Part shown: one piece after another, positions 37,833 through 49,900 of the stretch
Position numbering within the stretch: the stretch's first letter is position 1
How the letters are laid out: each line of letters begins with the position of its first letter
Assembly: GCF_914767665.1 (NCBI RefSeq)
Contig: NC_059502.1
Coordinates: forward strand, 31,824,812 to 31,888,811
Direction: 5' to 3'
Origin: Harmonia axyridis
Lineage: Eukaryota > Arthropoda > Insecta > Coleoptera > Coccinellidae
Length of the DNA stretch: 64,000 nucleotides
Translations under genes and position numbers: made by a program
Notes under the pieces: model-generated
What the model was told of the DNA's origin: nothing
Databases searched by the model: none
Seen by the model: the letters and a program-made list of their open reading frames with translations, nothing else

Positions 37833-40800
37833 GACAGGTGCCGGCACTCACATCGATGTGATTGAGTGCGTTTATAAGTTCCTCTGTATCAGAGGACAGA
37901 ACCAGTGTGCCCCAAAACTGAATCAAATATTAACTCTCGTTTCCCAATTCTAAAAATGAATAATATCCTGTCACTCCTCCTTGAAAGTTGTCTTTCACTT
38001 GTCCTTTTATGTGCGTAGGTGATAAATAGGTTGGTGTCTGAGCTGATCAAAGAAATCTTGAACGTGGCTTGTTCTCGATGAAACGGTATACTCTGCCTAC
38101 TTGGAGAATTTGACCGATTGTTATGAAAACTGCAGAATTTTTCTATTTGGAAGTAATTTAAAGTTCTCGGAAATCAATTTTTTTTTGACATAGTATAATA
38201 TTAACACTAAAAATTTTCAATGATTTTTACAGACTCTTGAAAACGATTTAATGGCTTTTCCAAATTGATGGGGTTATACATCAACAAATCCTTTTACTTA
38301 TAAAAGGAGGAATGAATTTTTGAACGTGAGTTATAAATATGTTCATAAATAAATCACAAAAAAAAATGCGAGTTTCTCTTATGCTGATCAAATGAACATT
38401 TTGCTTTATCGAAAAAAATTAATTGACGGCTATGGAAAATTTTAGAGAAATAATGACTATAAATTTACATAAAAAATATGATGTTGAGTTTATTTGAAAG
38501 AAAAGAGAGTAATAGATAACACTTATTTATTAATTCATTTATTCTTTCACAACCGCTCTAATTTTGTACCATTTCAGTTCCATTGGCTGACATCAGACAT
38601 CTTTCATGATTAACAGCCATTAGGCATAATAAAAAAGGTAAAGATGCAGAGGATCAAATACTCCAATCTGTTTGGGTCATGTTATTTTGGATCGTTACAT
38701 ACAACATTATATTCCGGTTTTTCAAAATTCCTTGAAATAACTCTCACCTGACGCAATGTGAAATATATTCGGATTGAATAGTTGAAGAAAATAAGTGAAT
38801 CCATGAACTAAAATATGTTTCAGAAGTAATTAGGTTGAATAAGACTGTTGGAATTTTAATGTTTTTTATTCTTAAAGTTGAGTTCTTGAACTTAATTTGG
38901 ATTTTCAAATTTTTCATGTAACTTGTATCAATGTGTTTGTTTAAAATTTAATTTGTATAGTAGTTTGTAATATAAGAAGAATTATGTTGAAATTATAATT
39001 GCACAAAAATAAAAGTTACCAAAGTTAAAAACTCAAATTCAACATAACTATTTTTTATTTATATATTTATTTTTTTGAACAAGTATTTAAAGTAGGTGTG
39101 TTTTGATTGAAATTTTTATTTTTGTAACCAATTTTAGGAAAAATTCTCTTGAAGCGGAAAAATCTTGTCTCTTTACTTATTTATTGCAATTATTTTTTGC
39201 GATTCAGGAGTACATTTAATGAAATAAAAAGCAAAATATACTGTTTCATTGAAGATACATTTCACAATTCTCTGGTGGCCAATTTTTGCTCAGACTAACT
39301 TAGGCTGTAAAAAAAATATTTATCTATCAGCAAGAAGTATCCTACTCTCTATCTGTCATTATCAAATATAAAATTATTCTGTCTCAATTAGTCATTGCAT
39401 TGAAAAAATCAAGCCAAATTTTTTATACAAACAGTTGACCAATATAGGATAATCAGGTTTCATCACTTCATATTGAATCAATCTCATTATTCCCATAAAA
39501 AATATATTTCTTGTTATTTCAAATTGATTATTATTTTTGGTTTGGTGTCATTTGGAGATAATCCTATGCTCAATAATAATAATGTTTTTTTTATTAATTT
39601 AAAGGATTTTGATTCTCTGATAACAGTTGCAAACAAGTTGAGTTGTACCTGTATTGAAGAACAAATTAGATGTAAATAATTCATTGCCCTTTAAATATTT
39701 GGTTTGGTCTTGAGACAAGTTATTTTGAATCTGAACCTTTAATTTTTATTTTTTTTATTTGCCATAGTGTGATTAGGATGGATAATATATTGTTAGTAAT
39801 TATTTCGAGAGAAAGTTCTATGTAATAGCTTCATATCTTATTTCAGAAAAGATTTCAGATGAACTTCAAATAAAAAATGAGAACTCCTGATGAAAGCATA
39901 GTGGTCTTATTCATCACAAGTCTAGTCAGTTTAGATACACTATGTTTTAAAACAAATCTTATTGAAAGTTTCCAGGAATTTGTATGCAAGTTTTAGAAAT
40001 ATTGGCTATTTTAAATATAATTTACTTTCAATTCGAATTTTTCCAACAAATGTCTTCCATTATTTTAGATAATATGCCCATTTGATTTTTATTGTTATAT
40101 AATGGTGCATATCAAATTGATTATCTTAACACAAATAGGTACGTTTAGATATTTTTTGCTTTTATTTTGTACATATATTATTAACATTTTTTTTGTAAGG
40201 ATACTACTTGCTTATATTGATAACTTGAGGAAATTATTGTCAAACCTAACAAAGATATAGATAGTATGAATATTAAACATAATTTCTTGTTTTTGAAGGG
40301 TAAACTGATTGCTATCAAGCAATTCCAACAAAATACTGTATTTTCAAATTGTTAATTTATTTTTGTATATGATGCCGAGCAGGGTAGTCATTAGGTTTTG
40401 TTCCAAATGTGACCTTACATAGTTGGCATTTTGTTTATGATGGTTATGTTTTATGTATGGTTGTTTGTTGTTGATTTTCTGAACTATTCTTTTTTATTGA
40501 ACAAATATAATCATACTAACAATGAGGCTCAGGCATTTTATATAGTAAATTTTTATTATGTGTATTATCAGTAACTGAGTTGGTGTAAATATATTAATAA
40601 TTTAGTATATATAATTGCATTTTTGAACAACCTTAATTCATTTTGTGTTTATTAATTTTACAGAATAATAATCATTCTGGTAACTGATTATTTAAGAAGA
40701 CAGATTATGGGAATTGTAGGAATTGCTTTTGTGAAATTTGTCATGTCTTCATCAAAAATACTTATGCAGTGCGTTCAAAGGTGGTCAATACATAGTAGAA

Positions 40801-40890
40801 GAGTTGCTTTGCTCGGGATGGTTATCAACGTCTCCAACTGAAAGATTACTTTGAATCCAAAATACTTTAGCAAGTTTTTGTTTGGTATCC
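37833..40890 (+). other. Zdhhc8 3' UTR and 3' flank
   Basis: No further coding exon seen. AATAAA-type signals occur near 38345, 39008 and 39222; which one ends the transcript cannot be decided without RNA data. The region is strongly AT-rich and free of recognisable transposons up to 40.8 kb, which would fit a long 3' UTR. Confidence 0.4.
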
Positions 40891-40894
40891 TGCA

Positions 40895-41020
40895 ACCAAC
40901 AAATTTTGTGAGGTCTTTCTTGATGGAGAATGATAAAGGATTGCACAGAAAAATTTCTCTGATGATGAAATTTTTTATTATCCTCCATCAAGAACGATCT
41001 CACACAATTTGTAGGTGACA
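40895..41020. repeat. Imperfect inverted repeat, about 45-bp arms
   Basis: ACAAATTTTGTGAGGTCTTT and CTTGATGGAGAATGATAA near 40905-40935 are mirrored by TTATCCTCCATCAAGAACG and ATCTCACACAATTTGT near 40978-41013. Probably a small MITE or a remnant of one. Confidence 0.7.
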
Positions 41021-41261
41021 GGATCACTATCAAATCAGTAGTTGAGTTACAACCTCCTCCAACAGCCATCCAATTCTCGGAAAAAATTTCTGTTGACTAT
41101 ATCACTTCTTACATTTTTAGTGAGAAAGTTCCCATAGCGACCTTCGTTTCACAAGCAAAAACAAAAAGATGGTGTTTCACATATATCTTGGGAAATATAT
41201 ATATTTGTCGAAAAGTCATTTGCAATACACATCTAAGATGTCTAAAATATTTTAGACAGTT

Positions 41262-41430
41262 AATACCCAGTTGCTGGAACGTTCATTAATATTTAATGCC
41301 ACCATTGTAATTTTAATTCTTATCCATTGGAGGATTAAGAGTTAAAATGTTAATCCTTCATTAGGTCCTTTAGGAGTAGCCTTTTGGAGGATTAAAATTT
41401 TTAATGAATGTTCCTGCAACTATGGGTGTC
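41262..41430. mobile_element. About 170-bp MITE
   Basis: Left end CCCAGTTGCTGGAACGTTCA and TTAATATTTAAT; right end reverse complement CCCATAGTTGCAGGAACATT and CATTAAAAATTTTAAT. The inner sequence also contains GGAGGATTAA direct copies. No clear target duplication was identified. Confidence 0.65.
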
Positions 41431-41871
41431 TATCTAGACATCCTAATCACATCAGAAACGTATTTGGTCATTACTTCAAAAAATGAGCTACCAAGAACTG
41501 TGGGATTTGAAAATTTTTCTCAAAAGATATTCAGAATGAAATTGCCACTTAATATGCCATGAAAAAAAAACGTCTGTGTGGAATCATTTTTCAGAATATC
41601 TGCTGAATAGAAACTAGTCCTTAGATTGAGAACTAACTATGCCAGTGGCAAGCAATTCTAACATTTAACAATAATAACACATAAATTCTCCAGAATGAGC
41701 TCCCTTTTCATTAAAATTTCAATATCTGTTTTTCTCTTCATTTCAAGCCGAAAAGTATATTTTATCAAAATTTTTACTTTAGAGGCCAACTTTTGGCATA
41801 ACATGCCGAGTTAGTCAGATATAATTTCTTCATAGCAGAAACGATCAATTTTGGATGACAAAATTTGAAAA

Positions 41872-41978
41872 AAAAATCGAATAAAAGGAATCAAAAGACC
41901 TCTAGAAGTCTCACAAAGGTTAGATCAATGATCAACCTTTGTGAGATGAAGTCTTTTAATACCTTTTATTCGATTAAT
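41872..41978. repeat. About 107-bp near-perfect hairpin
   Basis: AATCGAATAAAAGGAATCAA and AGTCTCACAAAGGTTAGATC on the left pair with GATCAACCTTTGTGAGATGA and TACCTTTTATTCGATT on the right, with almost no loop. A fold-back MITE is likely; a transcribed form would be a long RNA hairpin. Confidence 0.75.
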
Positions 41979-42439
41979 TTTAACTCACACAATGGGTATT
42001 CTATCTAAATAAAAAAAAAAGTTGGAATCATTCATTTTTTTTGAGCATACCATACGCATCTTGGGAAAATCTTTGGTCATGTTGGGTAGCTGCTGATCCG
42101 CCAGTAATTTTCGATCGAAAGAATTATAACGAAATATCAATATTTGTAGCTGTGGCACTCAGAACAATTACTAAGGTGAATATTTTGACGATTATCATGG
42201 AACTGTCGATATCTCGAAAACTAAGACACTTTTACTGAAATCAAATTTGAATATTCTGGTCGGGCATGACCTAAGCTAAGACAATAATTTTTCGTTTCTC
42301 TAATACTTTCTACGTAAATATATATTAATTATTTCGGTGTTTTAGATCATTAGATTGTGTTTGTTATGTAAACTGAACTTCAATAAAAAAATTGTGCAGC
42401 TCAGAGGGCGTTATCTAGGGCGTGGCAAAGGTGGCACCT

Positions 42440-43340
42440 TAGACTATACAGAATGTCCCGGGAAGAATCCGACAAACGAATACCATAAAGGTCATCATGG
42501 AGGACCCGTATCAAGAGGTTTCAATTCGCCTGAGTGCCTTCGTTTGGGATATACAGGGTGATGTTCATCTTATGAGTGAAATTTCACTGTTGAATAACTC
42601 TTTAACTAATCGACCGAATAATTTCAAATTTTGAAGTTTGGTCATCCTTTTCTATCGCCTTCCTTCAATATTTCTGAATTCGAGTAAATCAGATCCGGAC
42701 TAGGAAAATTTCAGACTTTTCCTATTCTCGTGAATATTGGATCACCCTGTACGTGAACATTATGATTTTTTTCTGTTTTCGGAACCACAAAGAATTAATT
42801 CATTATAAAAATTCTAAATCTATTGAAGGAAGGCGATAGTAAAGGGCGACAAAACTTCAAAAATTGAAATTATTCGGTGGATTTGTTGAAGAGTTATTGA
42901 ACTAAAAAAATTTCACTCATAAGGGAATGTTTATTGATCACCCTGTATGACCGTGCCAAGCAGATTTAGAATTTTTATAATGAATTGATTCTTTGTGGTT
43001 CCGAAAACGCAAAAAAATCTCAATGTTCACGTACAGGGTGATCCAATATTCACGAAAATAGGAAAAGTCTGAAATTTTCCTAGTCCGGATCTGATTTACT
43101 CGAATTGAGAAATATTGAAGGAAGGCGATAGGAAAAGGTGAAAAAACTTCAAAATTTGAAATTATTCGGTCGATTAGTTAAAGAGTTATTGAACTGTAAA
43201 ATTTCACTCATAAGATGAACATCACCCTGTATATCACCAACGAAGGCACTCGGGCGATTGAAACCTCTTGATACGGGTCCTCCATGATGACCTTTATGGT
43301 ATTCGTTTGTCGCATTCTTACCGGGACACCCTGTATATAA
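42440..43340. mobile_element. About 900-bp nested fold-back with CACCCTGTA ends
   Basis: The outer arms match from the ATCAAGAGGTTTCAATTCGC block (42510) to its inverse near 43250. Matching continues inward through the TCAGATCCGGACTAGGAAAA block (42688) and its inverse near 43080, and through the GGTTCCGAAAAC region. A third copy of the GAAGGAAGGCGATAG segment sits in the centre (42823), next to another CACCCTGTATG. The termini and internal junctions carry TACAGGGTGAT/ATCACCCTGTA, so at least two related elements are inserted in each other. No coding capacity. Confidence 0.8.
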
Positions 43341-43974
43341 AAATGAATCCCTTTTTCCTTGGTCACGGCATCACGCGTGAATGGCTGGACCGATTTCACT
43401 AATTCTTTTTTTGTTGTATTTGTTATCAGGAGAAGGTTCTTATGTAAGAGAAAAATACGAAAGTTGCAAAATTCACGTAGTTGACATTGAAACAAAGAAA
43501 CGTAGTTTATAATGTTTATATGCTCTTCAGTGCCATATCTAGGGCGTGGCAAAGGTTGCCACGGGCGCAAGGCCCACAGGGGCGCCACAAATATCAAAAG
43601 AAAAAAATATTGGAGCTCCAGGCGAAATAATAATAACTCGGTTTTCATGTATATATACGCCTCGCAACGAGCGATGACGAGGAATCTGAAAACATTTAAA
43701 AGATTGCAAGCCTTCCATAGAATTTCAATACTAAGCCTAAAATAATCTCAAGATCAACAAAACTTTAATTCAAGGGTAGAAATGATATTAATATGGCTAT
43801 GTTCAAGCGTGCCATAATCTAGTCATAAAAATATCTGTTGAGCGTCGACATGTTCAAAGGTGCCGCATTCAGATCATATAAATATTACGGTAGAGCGTCG
43901 AATTATATGTTATTAGATATCTCTATTTTCACTAGTTTTTTGCGATTCATCACACTTATGCTCTTTGATCTATG

Positions 43975-44233
43975 ATCTGTCAGAGCCGCATCGGTGGCGT
44001 GGTCGACAGAAACCTCGACTGCGGCACCGAAGGTCTGGGTTCGAATCCCGGTGAGGGCATGGATGTTTAGTGGTTGTTCAAGTCTTTGAGAAAATATAAA
44101 ATTGTATGTTGACATAAGGATGAATGCGAGTGTGAATTATATGCAATACATGTGGGAAAATTAGGAGAAATCCAACAAATTTGTGACTGGGTACATAACC
44201 AAAGGTTGAGCCCAACAAGCGAGAAAGAATGAA
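43975..44233 (+). mobile_element. Second tRNA-derived SINE, related 3' end
   Basis: The B box GGTTCGAATCCC at 44038 is followed by GGTGAGGGCATGGATGTT, close to the SINE at 34395 (GGCTAGGTCATGGATGTT). The 3' part GGGTACATAACCAAAGGTTG then AGCCCAACAAGCGAGAAAGAA matches the same family's tail. The body between is longer than in the first copy. No clear target duplication was found, and the poly-A is lost. Confidence 0.75.
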
Positions 44234-44522
44234 TATCGGTCGGAGTTCGTCTTATTAAATCTATTAATGTAAAAATTTGATTGAAATAAATTTATATTTT
44301 ATATATTTCTTTTTCTTTTCATTTACTATGAATCAATATTATGTCATATTATAAATGTAACAGATCCAACACCGCTAATGACCTACATGTCGAAGGGGCA
44401 ATCTAATAAATAATAATAATGTCTTTTTCAAGAAATCCAATTACAGTGCATAATAATTTCACATATACATTACATTAATTTATTAAATTGTTAATATATT
44501 TTTCTACTTTCATGTGAACTTA

Positions 44523-45550
44523 AACATCCTAGCTGTGTGAAGCTGGCACCCCTAAATGCGAAATTTGGGATCAAAATTTCAGCATCAAAATTTCAGCATC
44601 GTTTATCCATCGTAGGTCCACGTTTGTCCACCCAATAATTCCATTTGTCCACTCCCAGAATTAAAAAAATCGACCATTCGAAATTAAGCGAAGTGGTTGA
44701 TTTTTTGGTTTCTGGGGGTGGACAAATTAAATTATTGGGTGGACAAACGTGGACCTACGTGATGGACAAACGATCCTGAAATTTTGAGCTCAATATTCGC
44801 AATTGGGGATGCCAACTTCACACTTCGCCTAATTTCGAATGGTCGATTTTTTGGTTTCCGAGAGTGGACAAATGAAATTATTGGGTGGACAAACGTGGAC
44901 CTACGTGATGGTCAAACGATCCTGTAATTTTGAGCTCAAAATTCGCATTTGGGAGTGCCAACTTCACATTTCGCCTAATTTCGAATGGTCGATTTTTTTT
45001 AATTCTGGGGGTGGACAAATGAAATTATTGGGTGCACAAACGTGGACCTAAAATGGACACGATCCTTAAATTTTGAGCTCAAAATTCGCATTTGGGGGTG
45101 CCAACTTCACACTTCGCGTAATTTTGAATGGTCGTTTTTTTGGTTTCTGGGGGTGGACAAATGAAATTATTGGGTGGACAAACGTGGACCTACGATGGAC
45201 AAACGATCCTTAAATTTTGAGCTCAAAATTCGCATTTGGGGGTGCCAACTTCACACTTCGCGTAATTTCGAATGGTCGATTTTTTGGTTTCAAGGGTTGG
45301 AGAAATTAAATTATTGGGTGGACAAACGTGGACCTACGTGGACCACTTTTTTGCAATTTGGGGGTGCTGCTCAGATAATGAACGAAAAAGATGTATTTTC
45401 CTATACCTATCTCTCGAACGGTGCCTGGACAAATGAAAAAAAGGTGGACAAAAGTGGATCTACGATGGACAAACAACGATTCTGAAATTTCAAACTCGAA
45501 ATTCGAATTTGGGGATACCAGCTTCCCACAGCTAAACATCCTGTGTCTTA
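44523..45550. repeat. Minisatellite of about 145-bp units enclosed by terminal inverted repeats
   Basis: A unit of 143-147 bp, containing GAATGGTCGATTTTTTGG, GGTGGACAAATGAAATTATT and CAAACGTGGACC, repeats head to tail about four and a half times from 44690 to 45345 (AATTTCGAAT anchors near 44831, 44977, 45120 and 45264). A degenerate unit follows at 45425-45510. One copy at 44565-44690 is inverted. The ends are inverted repeats: CATCCTAGCTGTGTGAAGCT with GGCACCCC at 44526 and GGGGATACC with AGCTTCCCACAGCTAAACAT ending near 45543. This suggests a mobile element whose interior is tandem-amplified. Open frames across it are repeat artefacts. Confidence 0.85.
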
Positions 45551-45794
45551 AATGTAAAGCATGTCACTATGCAGCTATGCATTTCTTAAAATGACATTTT
45601 TCCGAATATTTTTCACCCCCACTCCCAAAAACTTTTTTTCAAATAGCACTATATGGTTTGTGATATATCAGATATATTGAAGGCTATTCGATTATCCATG
45701 CAGTGGTGTGACTAGAAGGAAAATTGGTTATGTCATTTTATATTGAAACATTAGGAAAAAAATTATAATTTGTGATTGGGGAATACTGAATCAG

Positions 45795-46112
45795 GCCATA
45801 ATTCTTGTACAAATAATTTTGGAGAAAAATCCCTCCACCCGTCGATTTCTATTTTCAAATTAAGTAAATCAATGCATTTTTTGAAGTTGGAGGTTCATAA
45901 CTCTAAACCTCCTACCCCCACCAATTTTATTTTCGTTGAAATAACTGAATTGGTCATCAAACCTTCTTTTCTCATGAAAGGATATATCACAATTATTATT
46001 ATTATTTTTTCAATAGAAAAAATGATGGTTAGGGGTATGAACCTCCAACTTAAAAAAGAAATCGACGAGTAGGAGGATTTTTCCCAATAATCATTTGTAC
46101 AAAAATATTGGC
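45795..46112. repeat. Fold-back repeat with about 110-bp arms
   Basis: GGCCATAATTCTTGTACAAA and AATCCCTCCACCCGTCGATT followed by GAAGTTGGAGGTTCATA on the left are mirrored on the right by TATGAACCTCCAACTT, AATCGACGAGTAGGAGGATT and TTTGTACAAAAATATTGGCC. Not coding. Confidence 0.75.
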
Positions 46113-46880
46113 CTTACATTTGATATATCACAATTCATACAAATTTTAAAATAAATTGGGAATGAGAAATATCAAATCAAAAAATGCACAGTGTAACTTT
46201 CTTTTGGAAATGAAAATCGACAAGTGCGAGGATTTATCTAACCTGATAATTCTTTGTTCAAGAATTATGGGTTTGTTGTGTTACTTTTTGGCACGCTGTA
46301 TAGTGAACTAGGAAATATATGTTGTAGATATTTACATTTTTCCTCCAAGAATTCTCTTAGTATCTAATTCATTAGTTGAGCATTAATTCAAAGTTAGATC
46401 TCCTTGCATACAGTCCTGCAAATCCAGGAAAAGTAACATGAGATAAGAGCAAGGCGAATTCTTCAAAGACATGAAAATATTACTTTTATCAGCTGAAGGA
46501 AATCTCAGTTAGACCGAATAGGAGCTGTTCAATTAATGTGAACCTGTACAGGTGTGAAAGTTTTCTCCGACAGTCTGGACTGCAACTAATCCTAATGCCG
46601 ACAATCAACAAGATATGTGCGGATATATTCCAACGGAGTGGGCAACCTGATCGCACTACATTTGTTTCACCAGACATTACCGAATAAAATTAAGCTGGAG
46701 CTCACCTCAGTCACGAACTGACAGTTGATAATACTGTAGACTCAACTGGACCTCCACTTTAAAATGGCATAGCGCGAAAATTCAAGTTTTGACAACAGTA
46801 GTTCTTTGTTAGTTTTGAAATTGTTGTTGAAAGTTTGTGAATTTTGATTCGACGGTTGTTTGTTTTTGACTCGAGTGAAA

Positions 46881-46959
46881 ATGAGACACATAAATGGAAT
46901 AGCTGCGATTGAGATAGGAAAGAAAATCCCACGTAAAATAGACGAAGCAGCACCTAAAG
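46881..46959 (+). CDS. Possible first coding exon of an unrecognised gene
   Basis: The ATG at 46881 has an insect-like context (GTGAAAATGA). It opens 26 codons, MRHINGIAAIEIGKKIPRKI then DEAAPK, which run into a strong donor (AAAG|GTGAGC at 46959/46960). The 120 bp upstream look like a leader: TTG/GTT-rich and less AT-extreme than the flanks. I do not recognise the protein. No second exon was found to 64000, so the first intron would exceed 17 kb and hold all the elements listed to the right. It may be chance; the basis is start context, donor and base composition only. Confidence 0.35.
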
Positions 46960-49900
46960 GTGAGCAAAATTATCGAAATTGATATCTCCTATGGTTTATT
47001 TTTATTTCATTGTGAAACTTCCAGTATGGAGTTCAATTTGTTTTTCAATATGAGTTACCCAGAAAGAATTGATAGACAACCCTTAGCTTGTATTTCATTA
47101 CATTTCATTGTTGATTAAGCTTGATCACTGATCTTGAAATATAGACTTATTAAACCGGCTTGTGTAATTATTTATTGTTCGCGAGCTATTTGAATTTAAT
47201 ATCTATAAACAGTTTTAGTCAGTACTAAACTGCAATCTCTCAACAAAATGTATTAGTTTATCCCAACGCAAAATTATGTTTATGGGCATCGTTACCAAAA
47301 TTCATAAAAAATATAAATTAAGTATCAAATGTTGAAGTTATATCTTTGAATGTTCGAATTGTCAATGAGAATGAATGACAAGTTTTTATCTTATTCAACT
47401 AAAAAAGCCAATTCTCGATCTTTTAAAATCTTTGATTCTTGGTATAAAATAGTATATTCTTAATAGATTTCTGTTTTGGCATATAATGATGATAAAATTA
47501 CAATGTTACAAATCACAAATACTTTTTGTGAAAAAATTGTAAGATATAATCAAGGTGAGCATATCTTACAGCGGTATCTTTCTGCAAAATCTTTGAGAAT
47601 TCATATAAAGAAATAATTTCTTATATTTTCGAAAAATACGACAAAAAATATCGATGATGAATCTAAATTTTTACTGATACTGATATGTAAAGGAAAGAGG
47701 GAAATTATAGGTTCATATTGAGAGACGTATAATAGAATACAGGAATCTATGAAGTACCTAAAATTTGAAAACAATAAAATCGTCGCAAAAATTTGTTATT
47801 TATAATGCATGCTTCCAAAAAACGTGAATTATTTCCGAATTATCCCTTTCGAAACTTATGTTTTGAATATAATAGAATCCATAAAACGCTTATTTTGTGT
47901 GGTATAAGTAGTTATTATACGATGTTAATAAGTCATAGCGTGAAATATTCAATTTTTCATTTCGAATCTGTAGATTACCTACCAGTTCTGATAGGTATTC
48001 AAAATTCCTTTACATTGGCAGAATATGAGTAGGTACGATTCTTATTATCTAAAGCATAATATTACTGAACAGTATTAAACTGAATTATTTATCCAAAATC
48101 CGCACGAACTTTTTTAGTTAAAGTGAACTCTCAATTTTTATTGAGATGAAAGAGAATTTAGCGATAGATTTAGACTAAAATTATAAAAATAATGGTTGGT
48201 TTGTTTCATTGGAATGAATAAGAATACTTAATTCTTACACAATTGGTGATTTATCGTCATATTTATATTCATTGTGGGGTAAATATTAAATAAGACAATG
48301 CCTTAGGTGAAATAAGGATACAGTAAGAGAACCTACACTTAATACGACTGATAACTGATTATGTATTTCAGTGATTTAATATCCTGTGAAAAAAGCGTTT
48401 CTTTTTGATTTACCTATGCGTTCGCTACCTGCGATTTCCTTTGAAATACTACCTGAGTGAAGTAGGAGGCATTCGTGAATATCACTGCGAAGGAAGATCT
48501 CATTGGTGTATGTTCAACCATAGTATAAAGAATTAATTCCTTGTACTAAGAATCGTCAATAATAAACTTTTGAAATCTTCGAGCAATAAAAATATAATAT
48601 TTCATCAACTGGTTAATTTTTAAGCCTCATATTTTCTGAGAAAAGCTCTGACAGGAGTAGAATTTTAATTGAATATCTAATCGTGAACTTTTATTTGCCG
48701 AAGAATAATAATAATAATTTGAAATTGTAAAAGGAAATTTCGTACAAAGATTTCTTTTTGAAAGACTTGGGACCAAAATTAATTATATTAATTTACTAAT
48801 TTAGGAAAATGATGTAAGATTTTTGAAACAACAAGTTTTGAAAATGTGTAAGTGTAAGCACATATCGATAACTATTCTCCTTAAAAATTTTAACCAATCA
48901 TATTACTTAGCAACGAATCAATATTTTTGACTATTCTGCTCGAAAAATTTCAACCAAACATATTAACGCATATAATACAAATCCCTCAGCAACGAACCAA
49001 TATTTTTGAATATTAAGGCAGTGTAAAAAATTCCCGGTATTTGCACGTCTGCTTAAGGTCAATATTTTTGTGACGTTTTGAAGCATCGGACACATTCGGG
49101 ATGATTGTCAAAAAGATTTTAATTTAATTAAAATTGAGTGAATTTTTTTTCTGGAAGAAGTCCTTCATATACCCCTCGTACTTGCTAAATTATCGAATAT
49201 TCGAGTGTTTGGCAAGCACTCGTAATATAACTACTGATTATTGAATATCAAATGTAGCGTGAAAATATCTGTGTTTTGCACGTGTACTTTAGGTGCATAT
49301 TTTTGTGACGTTTTAAACCACCGAAAACATTCGGGATGATAGTACTTCATATAACCCTCGTGCTTGCCAAATTATCGAATATTACAGTAATACTCTGAAT
49401 AGTTTCAGAATGGTGTAGTTTGATTGATTCAGATACTCCGATTCAAATATTGTTAGATTAAATACATTTTTTATTCAATAATATCTACAGGAGGAGCGAC
49501 ATATTTCAGGGAGTGATTCTGCATGAAAAATAATGACAGTTTGCTATATAAATTTTATTCGCAAATACTTTGTATTCCGAGATACGTGGTGTTAAAAGTT
49601 TTTTTTTTTTTAATCTGACTATGTATTTATTGCTCTGAAACCGGTTGCAATATTCAAATAAAATTTAGTTGGATTCAAGACGTAGGTAGTTGTTGATATG
49701 CAAATAGGAATTTAATGTACATCATTAATTGGCACGCTTAGGTACGGCTAATGATTCCTTTTTTTTAAGGAAAAAAATAGGTATGCTAGAGATATTTGAA
49801 GCTAAAATAATTTTTGAATTTCTTGTTCAATTTGTGACAAAAAATCTCTCATGCCTTTTTTTCGTATGTACTGCTGTTTTTATGAAAAAAAATAAAACAT

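Noticed and set aside
41850..41980. Possible Rho-independent terminator-like hairpin
   Set aside because: The context is a eukaryotic genome; the hairpin is better explained as a fold-back MITE.
44839..45485. Open frames of 70-103 codons with repeated MDKRGPT-like peptides
   Set aside because: They arise from translating the 145-bp tandem repeat; period, frame changes and lack of a start context argue against a gene.
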